52,519 bases of DNA from Streptomyces sp. TRM70350 (GTDB lineage: Bacteria; Actinomycetota; Actinomycetes; Streptomycetales; Streptomycetaceae): contig NZ_JAHUXH010000042.1 in NCBI RefSeq assembly GCF_019219825.1, positions 1-52,519 on the forward strand, in the 5' to 3' direction. Under the pieces are notes generated by a model that saw only the letters and a list, made by a program, of their open reading frames with translations, made no database searches and had not been told where the DNA came from. Positions 25,061 to 33,374 of this stretch are shown in pieces (within the stretch, counting starts at the first letter, position 1; each line of letters begins with the position of its first letter). The position numbers and the translations under genes are program-made.

Positions 25061-26221
25061 TCAGCGAGCCGCCTCCGCGTCCCACTCGTCAACCGGAGCG
25101 GAGCGCAGGCCGGCTGGCGGGTCGCTGTAGTCGGTGTTGAACGGCGGCGCCTCGTTGGTCCACTTCATCGTGAACGTCGCGTAGTTCAGCAAGTCGCCCT
25201 TCTTTCTGCCGTCGCCGCGGCGGGTGGCCACCGTCTCTTCGCCGAGCGGCATGCCCGTCGACTTGTCGAAGATCAGGCGGCGTTCGACGCCGGGCGCGTA
25301 CTCGGCGGTGAGGGCGACGGCGTAGCCGGTGCGGCCGGCGTGGTCCTTGACGTCGCCGAGGGAGCGCACGCCGGGCTCGGCGGCGAGGAGGCGGTAGGCC
25401 GCGGCGCGCAGGGCCGGGGTGGACGGCAGGGTCGTGGCGAGCTGGACGGCGTCCTCGACGACGATCCGGTCGAGGGTCCATTCGGGGCCGTTGTAGTGCT
25501 TGTCGACCAGTTCGAAGAGGCGCTTACGGAGGGCCTTGGCATCGGTGGGCAGCGTGGGTAGGAGACGCAGGGGAACCTCCCCCATCGGCACGCTGTCCGC
25601 GATTCCGCCTGGCGCGTCGTGGTCGAATTCGCCCTTGCCGGCGTAGGTGTAGATCTGGTCGGCGTCGTTCCCCAGGTCCCACGACCTGGGGGAACCGTCC
25701 GCCTTCCACGCCGCTTCGTCGGCTTTCGTGGACGGACGGGCCCCTGTGTCCAGCGACTGCGACCAGTACTTGTTGCCGGCGGTGGCCGTCCACCACCGCT
25801 GCTCGCCGCGGACGTCGATGCTGTAGTTCTTGCCGGGCACCTTGTAGCGGTCTGCGAATTGTTTCTCCAAGTACCAGTACTTGCCGGAGCCGGCCGGTTG
25901 CTGCTCGACGTGGGAGGCGGCAGCGAGAAGGACCTGGCTGCCCGAGCCCAACGTCGCGGCGGGCGCGGCTCCCGGCTGCTCCGGTCCTCTGCCGGTGATC
26001 ACCACAGCCGCGACCGCCGTCGCCGTGGCCAGGGCGAGACTGGACAGGAGAGGGCGGCGCACCCTCCGCGTGCGGGCGGCGGCACGAGCCGTGCGCGTCG
26101 CGCGCGGAAGGCTCATGAACGTTGCGAGCTCCTCCTGCCGAACCTGCGAGGGTGCGGGGAGGTCGGGGTCGAGGTGGGCGGGGCGGGCGGCGGCCAGGCG
26201 CTGCAGGACGTCGTTCTTCAC
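25061..26221 (-). CDS. CU044_5270-family membrane-anchored protein
   Basis: 386 residues, GTG start overlapping the sigma-factor stop (GTGA). The N-terminal ~80 residues are cytoplasmic with an LPAPSQVRQEELATFMS-type motif, then one membrane helix (LLSSLALATATAVAAVVITG, about 74-93) and an extracytoplasmic domain rich in Trp/Tyr (GKYWYLEKQFADRY ... RTGYAVALTAEYAPGVERRL ... GMPLGEETV). This family is the standard partner of actinobacterial ECF sigma factors and probably acts as an anti-sigma factor or sensor. Confidence 0.85.
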   Translation of the reverse strand: MKNDVLQRLAAARPAHLDPDLPAPSQVRQEELATFMSLPRATRTARAAARTRRVRRPLLSSLALATATAVAAVVITGRGPEQPGAAPAATLGSGSQVLLAAASHVEQQPAGSGKYWYLEKQFADRYKVPGKNYSIDVRGEQRWWTATAGNKYWSQSLDTGARPSTKADEAAWKADGSPRSWDLGNDADQIYTYAGKGEFDHDAPGGIADSVPMGEVPLRLLPTLPTDAKALRKRLFELVDKHYNGPEWTLDRIVVEDAVQLATTLPSTPALRAAAYRLLAAEPGVRSLGDVKDHAGRTGYAVALTAEYAPGVERRLIFDKSTGMPLGEETVATRRGDGRKKGDLLNYATFTMKWTNEAPPFNTDYSDPPAGLRSAPVDEWDAEAAR

Positions 26222-26781
26222 CGGGCTTCCTCTCCTACGGTGATCCGGGCTCGGGTGGACACGTGCCGCGCGGTTGCGGCCTCCTGCACCGGCGGGGAGG
26301 CCGACGCGGCCCGGTTGAGGCGCATACGCGCCCGGTGCAGGCGGACCCGCAGGGTGATGGGCGAGCAGCCGACCACGCGGGCCGCCTCCGCCGGGGCCAG
26401 TCCCTGCCACGCGGAGAGGATGAGCAGTTCGCGATCGTCCTCCGGCAGCGTGGCCAGCGCCTTGAGCAGCGCGCTGCGCTCGGACACGTCCTCGGCGACG
26501 TCCACCTCGGCCTGGTCCGTCCAGGCGCGCAGCTCGGCGGCGAGCGCCGCGCGCCTGGCCTCCGCCCGGATGCTGTCCCGCAGGATGTTGCGGGCGACCC
26601 CGAGCAGCCATGGCAGCGGCTGCTCCGGTATGTCGTCCAGCCTGCGCCAGGCCACGGTGAACGTGTCGCTCACCACCTCGTCGGCGACCTGCCGTCCCGC
26701 GCGGCTGACCACGTAGGCCCACACGCGTTGCCGGCAGCCGTCGTACATCGCGGTGAAACGATCCGCGTCGTCGTCGGGCAC
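26218..26781 (-). CDS. ECF (sigma-70 family) RNA polymerase sigma factor
   Basis: 187 residues. Sigma region 2 (RFTAMYDGCRQRVWAYVVSR ... ADEVVSDTFTVAWRRLDDIP) and region 4 (LATLPEDDRELLILSAWQGL ... EAARVVGCSPITLRVRLHRAR) are both clear. GTG start with an AGGAGGTGCGGCA ribosome binding site. It is first in a two-gene operon with the CU044_5270-family protein, overlapping it by 4 nt. Signal unknown. Confidence 0.92.
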   Translation of the reverse strand: MPDDDADRFTAMYDGCRQRVWAYVVSRAGRQVADEVVSDTFTVAWRRLDDIPEQPLPWLLGVARNILRDSIRAEARRAALAAELRAWTDQAEVDVAEDVSERSALLKALATLPEDDRELLILSAWQGLAPAEAARVVGCSPITLRVRLHRARMRLNRAASASPPVQEAATARHVSTRARITVGEEAR

Positions 26782-27138
26782 TGCCGCACCTCCTGTCCCT
26801 CCCGGTGTGTTCTGTCATCGAGTAGTGGTGGGGGTCAGGCGATCGTTACAGCAGTACGCCGGGAAAAGGGCCCGAGGAACGAGGCATACGTCACACAGAG
26901 CGCGCAACGAACCCGAGCAAACACCCCAACGCGTCGGCCGACGCCTCGGCGTGCTCCTACTGCGAGACGCCGAAGAAACCGTGCGGCTGAACGGGGCCGC
27001 GATTGGGCGCCGGACATACCGTCTGCCCTACGAAAAAGGCGGAACGTTCCCTGCACTTCGGAGACCACCGGTGCCGATGCCCTGGACGCTTGCCCCGGAG
27101 CGTTGATCACTCCCAAGGCCGGGCATAGGTTTCAGTGC
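26782..27138. other. Divergent intergenic region
   Basis: Contains the promoters of the ECF sigma operon (left) and of the LLM oxidoreductase (right; a CATAGGTTT -10-like element lies about 10 nt before its GTG). No gene seen. Confidence 0.5.
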
Positions 27139-28023
27139 GTGACGAACGTTCGAATCGGTGTGATGTACGACCGCGACTGGGCCCCGGAGGGGTTGCCCGG
27201 GTTCGCGCGGGATGTCGAGGCGCTCGGAGTAGACGACCTGTGGGTGGTCGAGGACCTCGGATGGAACGGGGGGATCTCGGCCGCCTCCCTTGCGCTGGGA
27301 GCGACGGAGCGACTGCGGGTGGGCATCGGGATCATGCCCGCGCCGTTGCGCAGTCCGGCGTTGCTGGCCATGGAGTTGGCGACGCTGGCGCGGGTGTTCC
27401 CGGGGCGGCTTGTTGCCGGGATCGGGCACGGGGTGCCGGAGTGGATGGCCTCGGTCGGCGTCGCGGCGCGGTCGCCGCTCGCCCTGCTGGAGGAGACGAT
27501 CAGCTCCGTGCGCGCGCTGCTGCGCGGGGAGCGCGTCGAGCTGGAAGGGCGGGAGGTGCGACTGGCCGACATCCAGTTGGTGCATCCGCCTGCCGAGCCG
27601 CCCCCCGTGGTCGCGGGCGTGGTGCGGCCCCGCTCGCTGGAGCTGTCCGGGCGAGTCGCGGACGGCACGCTGATCGCCGAGGGCCACGGCCCGCATGATG
27701 TGGAGAGCGCACGGGCGTTGGTCGACAAGGGCGGAGCCTCTGCTGACCACGCTCTGACGGTGCTCGCCTTCTGCTCCGTGGGCGACGATGCCGAACAGGT
27801 GGCGCGGGCGCTGCGGCCCTGTGTAGAGGGCCACGGCGCCTGGCTCGGCCGTTCGCCGGAGCAGGTATTCACGGTCTCGGGCACGGCTGAAGAAGCTGCC
27901 CAACGGGTCCGCGAACTGGAAGTGGCCGGAGCGGGCACGGTGGTGTTGCGGATGGTCGGCCCTGAACCGGTGCGGCAGCTCGGGAAGGTTCTGAAAGCCC
28001 TCGGGCGCCAAGCTCGGAACTGA
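27139..28023 (+). CDS. LLM-class (luciferase-like, probably F420-dependent) oxidoreductase
   Basis: 294 residues. TIM-barrel family features: N-terminal VRIGVMYDRDWAPEGLPGFA, DDLWVVEDLGWNGGISAASL, ATERLRVGIGIMPAPLRSPA, LARVFPGRLVAGIGHGVPEW and the C-terminal LELSGRVADGTLIAEGHGPH segment. Such enzymes use F420 or FMN for hydride transfer to unknown substrates. I chose the GTG at 27139 because homology starts there; it may be leaderless. The frame stays open far upstream but antisense to the sigma factor. Confidence 0.88.
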   Translation: MTNVRIGVMYDRDWAPEGLPGFARDVEALGVDDLWVVEDLGWNGGISAASLALGATERLRVGIGIMPAPLRSPALLAMELATLARVFPGRLVAGIGHGVPEWMASVGVAARSPLALLEETISSVRALLRGERVELEGREVRLADIQLVHPPAEPPPVVAGVVRPRSLELSGRVADGTLIAEGHGPHDVESARALVDKGGASADHALTVLAFCSVGDDAEQVARALRPCVEGHGAWLGRSPEQVFTVSGTAEEAAQRVRELEVAGAGTVVLRMVGPEPVRQLGKVLKALGRQARN

Positions 28024-28329
28024 CTCGGGGCACCGCCCGGCGTAGTACCTCCCGAGGCGGCCAGTCGGCTACCACCCGCATTTTGGGGTTTGCCGGGTGT
28101 CCGGCCGGATCGTAGCCCGGCCGTGCTCATCAGGTGAACGCACAGCGGCACGTTCCGGCCGCGTACTGCCTGTGCGGGCGGGCATCACTCCTCTGAAGCA
28201 GGGACACATCGTGCCGGGCTGCTCTGCCTCCCGTTCGCCAGCTGAAAGAGATTTTGAAGAAGGAGCAGCACTCTGACTCCTCTGTGACGTCTGTTGTGTG
28301 AAGACATCGTCAGAGACCTCGGAGTCAGA
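28024..28329. other. No gene recognised
   Basis: No supported coding feature between the LLM gene and the small interrupted frame. Confidence 0.4.
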
Positions 28330-28511
28330 ATGAGGCACAAGAGGATGCGCCCGCATCCGCCGCCCACCAGGGTCATGGCACCCACTGCGGTCGGTGCTTC
28401 CACCATCGTGATGGGCGGCATGGTGACTATCACGCAGCCGGACCAGGGGATCACAGGGGCGACGGAGCGGACTGTCACCGTTAGCCTGCGCGTTTCACTT
28501 GCTGCGGTGTC
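28330..28511 (+). pseudogene. Small frame cut by the IS1380 insertion
   Basis: From ATG (GGAG 7 nt upstream) the frame reads MRHKRMRPHPPPTRVMAPTA then VGASTIVMGGMVTITQPDQG and TVTVSLRVSLAAV and enters the IS left end, where it stops after three codons. The short hydrophobic centre suggests a secreted or membrane micro-protein. Whether it was a real gene is uncertain. Confidence 0.3.
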
Positions 28512-28531
28512 CGGATCTTGATCGGGAAAGC

Positions 28532-28603
28532 GAAAGTGCCTTCTGAGCTTGGGAAGATGAGGCTTGTCTAGGGCTTCAATCACCACAGCAGGAAGGCACT
28601 TTC
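28532..28603 (+). promoter_or_regulatory. Hairpin masking the transposase ribosome binding site
   Basis: GAAAGTGCCTTC (28532-28543) pairs perfectly with GAAGGCACTTTC (28592-28603). The right arm contains most of the AGGAAGG ribosome binding site of the transposase (GTG at 28607). A transcript entering from outside the IS would fold and hide the site; one starting between the arms would not. Confidence 0.6.
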
Positions 28604-28606
28604 TGC

Positions 28607-30004
28607 GTGCCCACTACCGGGTCGCGTCCCAAGCTCGTCGTGTCGGCCGACGGCTACGGGGTGGTGAGCCACGCCGGATCTCGACTGCTGGCCGATCTCG
28701 CCGATGTCACGGGCCTGACCAGCGCCTTCGCTGACGCGCTGCGTCAACTGCGACCGCGTGGTACCGGGCACGACCCCGGCATGACCGCGAGATCGACCAC
28801 GATCCGGCCCGGCGGCAAGGCGATAGCGGACCTGGCCGTGCTGCGTGACCAGACGGAGGTATGCGGCCCCGTCGCCTCCACTGCGACCACCTGGCGCCTG
28901 CTGGCCGACATCGACTCGACGGCGCGCGCTCGCCTGAGCTCGGCCAGGGCCGCCGCCCGGGAGGTCACGTGGCTGCAGGCTGCCGAGACCGGGACAGGGA
29001 TACCGGCAGCCCGCGCTGGGGGAGGCGACCTGCCGGGCCTGGTCCTGGACCTCGACGCCACGCTGATCACCTGCCACTCGGAGAAGGAGCAGGCAGCCGC
29101 CACCTGCAAGCGCGGATTCGGCTACCACCCGCTGCTGTGCTTCCTGGACAACACCGGCGAAGCCCTGGCCGGACTGCTCAGGCCCGGCAACGCCGGCGCC
29201 AGCACCGCCGCCGACCACATCACCGTCCTCGACCAGGCGCTTGCCCAGATCCCCGACGCCCACCGCCACGGCACCGGCATCCTCATCCGCACCGACAGCG
29301 CCGGGGGCACGAAGACATTCCTGCACCACATACGTGCCCTGCGTGACCAGGGCATCCTCGCCTCATTCTCCGTCGGACACCCCGTCACCGAACCAGTTCG
29401 CCGGGCAATCCGAGCCCTGCCCGGCTATCTCTGGCATCCCGCGCTGGAGCAGGACGGCTCCTTGCGCGAGGGGGCCGAGGCCGCCGAGTTGACCGGCGCG
29501 GTCGACCTTGACGGCTGCCCCGACGGCACCCGCATCCTGGTGCGGCGTGAGCGTCCCCGTCCCGGCGCCCAGCTCTCCCTGTTCGACCTCGACGAAGGCA
29601 TGCGCCACCAGGTCTTCCTCACCGACACCCCCGACGGCGAAGGCTCGCTGCAGCACCTGGAAGTACGCCACCGCGCCCACGCCCGCGTCGAGGACCGCAT
29701 CCGCTGCGGGAAGACCACCGGCTTCGGTCGCTTCCCCTCCCGCCACTTCTCGATCAACGCTGCCTGGCTCGAACTGGCTCTGACCGGCGTCGACCTGCTC
29801 GCCTGGACTCAAAAACTGCTGCCGGAAGGCGAGTTGGCCACTTCTGAGCCGAAGAAGCTCCGCTACCGGCTGCTGCACGCAGCCGCCCGCATCACCCGCG
29901 GAGGCCGCCGCCTCCACCTGCGGATCGCCGCGACCTGGCCCTGGCGACACGAGCTGACCAGCGCATTCACCCGCCTCGCGGCCCTGCCCCGACCAGCTAC
30001 CTGA
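28607..30004 (+). CDS. IS1380-family transposase
   Basis: 465 residues, GTG start 10 nt after AGGAAGG. DDE transposase of the IS1380 type: first Asp in LPGLVLDLDATLITCHSEKE, second in GILIRTDSAGGTKTFLHHIR, and a downstream segment GFGRFPSRHFSINAAWLELALTG split by many Arg residues. The coding sequence is uninterrupted, so the element may still be active. It cuts and pastes IS DNA in the cytoplasm. Confidence 0.92.
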   Translation: MPTTGSRPKLVVSADGYGVVSHAGSRLLADLADVTGLTSAFADALRQLRPRGTGHDPGMTARSTTIRPGGKAIADLAVLRDQTEVCGPVASTATTWRLLADIDSTARARLSSARAAAREVTWLQAAETGTGIPAARAGGGDLPGLVLDLDATLITCHSEKEQAAATCKRGFGYHPLLCFLDNTGEALAGLLRPGNAGASTAADHITVLDQALAQIPDAHRHGTGILIRTDSAGGTKTFLHHIRALRDQGILASFSVGHPVTEPVRRAIRALPGYLWHPALEQDGSLREGAEAAELTGAVDLDGCPDGTRILVRRERPRPGAQLSLFDLDEGMRHQVFLTDTPDGEGSLQHLEVRHRAHARVEDRIRCGKTTGFGRFPSRHFSINAAWLELALTGVDLLAWTQKLLPEGELATSEPKKLRYRLLHAAARITRGGRRLHLRIAATWPWRHELTSAFTRLAALPRPAT

Positions 30005-30147
30005 ACCGCGACAGACCCTGCCCGCCCACGACCCGAGGAATCCTGGAGCACCCGACCCGAGCGTCGGGCCACAGCCCTGCCCGCACGGCAGCCGGCAACC
30101 GAGATCACAGATCCACCAGCTCAGCCGCCCGAATCGAAACAGGGAGG

Positions 30148-30300
30148 TTAGGGACGGTTCGGGCCGGCACGCTGCCATGACGTGCGGACCGTGCCGTGGA
30201 TCACGGCGATGGGCTTGTCGCCGACCGGGTCCCTTGTCGGCAGCCGCAGAGCTGTGCCGACCTTGCGCACGTCATCGCTGCCGATGCCGACCCGGGCCGG
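30148..30300 (-). pseudogene. Unidentified coding scrap beside the IS
   Basis: A minus-strand frame ending in TAA reads RVGIGSDDVRKVGTALRLPT then VGDKPIAVIHGTVRTSWQRA, with strong codon bias but no start. Probably the C-terminus of a truncated gene; family not recognised. Confidence 0.35.
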
Positions 30301-30345
30301 AAAGCGGCGGGACGGTCAACGCTTATCCCACGTGAAAGCCCGAGG

Positions 30346-33282
30346 TCAGTTGTAGACGTTGAATTCTGCGACTGACCACCAGTTGCTCGCGACATTGCCG
30401 GTATTGACGACCTTGATGTAGCGGGCGGTCTGGGTCGGGAAGGAGACCAGTTGGACTCGTTGGCCGTCTGTTACGGAAGAAACCTTGGTCCAGTCGGTTC
30501 CATCCGCAGATACGTGTACGTCGGCGCTTCGCGCATAGTCGCCGGTACTGCCGCCGACATCCAACACAATCTTTTTGAACGTCTGCGTCTGCCCCATGTC
30601 TACTTGAATCCAAAGACCGTCATACAGCCCTGTCCCAGAGCTGTACCGATTGCCGGAATCACCGTCCAGCATGTTTCCGGGTGCATCCCACTGGCTTGCG
30701 TCCGAAGCCGTTGCGGTCCAGCCGGTCCGCGGCAGCGCAGGGCCCAGATCCATGACGTCGAACGAGGATCCACCTGCGTCGACACCGCTGGTTCCCTTCA
30801 CGGAAACCGTGACCTTCCCCGCTGGAATCCCCTTCGGAACGTAAGCGCTGATGCTTGTGTCCGACCAGCTGTCTATTTCGGCATTGGCCGATCCGAAATA
30901 CACCGTACCCAGCCCCTGTGCGTCACCGAAACCAGAACCGCGAATCGTGAACTTGGAGCGCGGTATGCCTTGCTTCGGTGTCAAACCACTGAAGACCGGC
31001 GTCGGGAAGCTCGACAGCTTCTTGGTGGTGAACATCGCCGAGGTCCCGCTTGGCAGCGTATAGGTGTACGAGCCGTCGCTGGACATCTTAAAACTCTTGC
31101 TGTCGGTGGTCCCGTTGAATACTGCGGTGACCTGCTCCCCTTCCTTGCTGGTCCAGGTCTTCATCTGAAAGCCGCTTGGTACCGCTGTCGGAGCTGTGAT
31201 CGAGCCGGTTCCACGCGCAGACCCGTACACCTCGATGTCGCCGATGGCCCACCAGAAACCGGATGCCGCAGTACTGACGATGCGAATGTACTGTGCCGTT
31301 CGGGTCGGCAACGTGACGGCTATCTTGCCAATGCCTCCGCTGCCGCTCGCAATCGCGCTGCCCCAATCGACTCCGTCGTTCGAAACGTAGATCTGATACT
31401 TGGTGACGTAGTCGAACGAATTGTTCACGCCGGTGTCGAAGACGATTTTATTGAAGCTCGTGGGGCTCCCCAGGTCGATCTGGAACCAGTCGCCGCTCGT
31501 CGTCCCGTGCCCGAGACTCCACCTGGTGTTGATGTCGCCGTCGATCGCGTTCGCGGCCACACCCCAGTCCGGCTGCGCGGAAGCCGTGGCGGTCCATTTG
31601 CTACGGCTCAGCGCCCTTCCTGTCGTCCGGACGGAAGCTCCGATCGGCAGGGAGTATGTGACCAGCTTGTTTCCGGTACGGATGGAGTTCTGGTAGGGCA
31701 GCAGTGCCGGGTCGTACGTGACGGTGACCGGGCCGGATGCCGACTTGAACGTGAAGTCGTGTGTCGGGTCCGAGACCTTGGTCGCTGCGGGGGTACGGCC
31801 GCTCTGCGCAGGCCCCGAGTACGTGAAGGTGACGGCGTCGCCGGCGTTCAGGGTGTAGTCGAACGAGTGTGTCCCGTCCGCGACGCTGAAGGTCTTCGCC
31901 GCGCTTCCCGAGTTGTGCGCGATCAGGACCTTCGATCCGTCCGGGTTCTGGAACGCTACGTTCTCTATGCTGCCTTCCCCGAAGGTGTTCGAGTAGATCC
32001 GGCGTGCTCCGGGCCTGACGAACCTGCTGGCGTGAGCGAGGGCGTGGTAGTCCACGTTGTAGGTCACCCGCCCGTCGGCCGGGTCGATCGTGAGCAAGCC
32101 CCGCAGCATGGGTATTCCGGCCGTGTCGCTGTTGAGCGGGCCCCGATCCGGGTCGAGTGCGATGTTCCACAGCATCACCCCGTTCGCCCAATTGCGCGTG
32201 CCGTTGATGATCCACGTACCCAGTGCTTCACTGAACGCCGTCTGGTCGCTGTCCTGCCAAACGCCTCCGGTGGCTTCCGTGATGAACGTTTCCTTGCTCG
32301 GGTAGTCGTTGTGGACCAGCGTCTGGTAGTTCGGGTTTCCGCTGTAGATGTGCCACCCGGTTCCCGCGGTGTACTTGGAGGCCGCGGGGTCGCTGAAAAT
32401 CGTCTCCGGATACGAGGGCACGTCCCAGTTGTGGTCCCAAGCCAGGATCTTCGTGGAGATTCCGTTGGCTTCGAACGCCTTGCCGATCTCCTGAATCAAC
32501 TCGGCTTCCTGGTACGCGGACAGGAACATTCCGGGCCAGGTGGGCGTACCCATGGGTTCGTTCTGCGGGGAAATGTAGGAGATGGGCACGCCGGCTTCGC
32601 CGTAGGCTTGTATGAACTTGACGAAGTAGTTGGCCAGCGCGGAGGTGTACTCGCTCTTGAGGGTTCCTCCGATCATGGAGTCGGAGGTCTTCATCCAGCC
32701 TGGTGGGCTCCACGGGTTGGCCATGATCTTGATGGACGGGTTGAGCGAGAGGGCCTGCCGCAAGGCCGGAATGATGTACGGCACGTCATGCTGGATCGAG
32801 AAGTTGGACAGCGTCGGGTCCGTTTGGCCCGCGGGCATGTCGTTGTAGGAGTAGTTCCCGGACGCGTTGAAATCCGTGGCGCCCATCGGAGAGCGGAGCA
32901 GGCTGAGGCCGATTCCCTTCGAGGGATCGAACAGCTTCTTCATCAGCTTGGTCCGCTCGGCAGGGGACAGCTTGTCGATGAGCCAGGCGGAGGAGTCGGT
33001 CATGGCCGCGCCGAAGCCTTCGACCTTCTGGTACTTGACGCTGTCGTCGACCTTGATCGTCAGCGGGTTGGCCGTTCTCCTCGCCTTGAACAGCACATCG
33101 TCCTGGCCGGCGACCCACTTGTCGGCCGATACGTCCGTCAGCCACACACGGACGGAATTGTCACGTGAGGCTTGCTTCAGCTGCGGGGCGGCGATGGCGT
33201 TACCGGAAACCTGGCTCCACGCGGCGGCGACACCGACTGCGGTGGCCAGGAACTGGCGTGGTCCGAGACCGTATGACCTCAT
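30346..33282 (-). CDS. Secreted GH30 glycosidase with two F5/8-type C modules and a TIG domain
   Basis: 978 residues, ATG after GAAGGAGGATC. A signal peptide (first ~32 residues, ending NAIAA) exports it. The GH30 barrel (about 45-430) has acid/base E242 in SPQNEP and nucleophile E336 in TEATGG; the C-terminal GH30 beta-sandwich follows to about 510. Then come an F5/8-C (CBM32-like) module (about 555-690), a linker, an IPT/TIG beta-sandwich (about 755-835) and a second F5/8-C module to the end. GH30 enzymes include glucosylceramidases, beta-1,6-glucanases and beta-xylosidases; close to GH3 and ABC sugar genes, a beta-glucan substrate is likely. Last gene of a six-gene minus-strand run. Confidence 0.9.
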   Translation of the reverse strand: MRSYGLGPRQFLATAVGVAAAWSQVSGNAIAAPQLKQASRDNSVRVWLTDVSADKWVAGQDDVLFKARRTANPLTIKVDDSVKYQKVEGFGAAMTDSSAWLIDKLSPAERTKLMKKLFDPSKGIGLSLLRSPMGATDFNASGNYSYNDMPAGQTDPTLSNFSIQHDVPYIIPALRQALSLNPSIKIMANPWSPPGWMKTSDSMIGGTLKSEYTSALANYFVKFIQAYGEAGVPISYISPQNEPMGTPTWPGMFLSAYQEAELIQEIGKAFEANGISTKILAWDHNWDVPSYPETIFSDPAASKYTAGTGWHIYSGNPNYQTLVHNDYPSKETFITEATGGVWQDSDQTAFSEALGTWIINGTRNWANGVMLWNIALDPDRGPLNSDTAGIPMLRGLLTIDPADGRVTYNVDYHALAHASRFVRPGARRIYSNTFGEGSIENVAFQNPDGSKVLIAHNSGSAAKTFSVADGTHSFDYTLNAGDAVTFTYSGPAQSGRTPAATKVSDPTHDFTFKSASGPVTVTYDPALLPYQNSIRTGNKLVTYSLPIGASVRTTGRALSRSKWTATASAQPDWGVAANAIDGDINTRWSLGHGTTSGDWFQIDLGSPTSFNKIVFDTGVNNSFDYVTKYQIYVSNDGVDWGSAIASGSGGIGKIAVTLPTRTAQYIRIVSTAASGFWWAIGDIEVYGSARGTGSITAPTAVPSGFQMKTWTSKEGEQVTAVFNGTTDSKSFKMSSDGSYTYTLPSGTSAMFTTKKLSSFPTPVFSGLTPKQGIPRSKFTIRGSGFGDAQGLGTVYFGSANAEIDSWSDTSISAYVPKGIPAGKVTVSVKGTSGVDAGGSSFDVMDLGPALPRTGWTATASDASQWDAPGNMLDGDSGNRYSSGTGLYDGLWIQVDMGQTQTFKKIVLDVGGSTGDYARSADVHVSADGTDWTKVSSVTDGQRVQLVSFPTQTARYIKVVNTGNVASNWWSVAEFNVYN

Positions 33283-33374
33283 GGAAGATCCTCCTTCGGA
33301 CCTGCTTGTTCAGTACTTGGGAGAGCGGGTGGGACACATGGCCGAGGTGGGGGATCGACCGGTTGGAGTCGGTT

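Larger units (their letters stand above)
28512..30115 (+). mobile_element. IS1380-family insertion sequence
   Basis: About 1.6 kb, one transposase gene. Imperfect terminal inverted repeats: GGATCT-T-GATC at the left end and GGATCT-GT-GATC (read on the minus strand) at the right end near 30101-30115. Length and single-ORF layout fit IS1380. Exact ends and target duplication could not be fixed by eye. Confidence 0.75.

Noticed and set aside
30451..33168. A 905-codon plus-strand frame opposite the GH30 gene
   Set aside because: High-GC shadow frame with no domain and no ribosome binding site.
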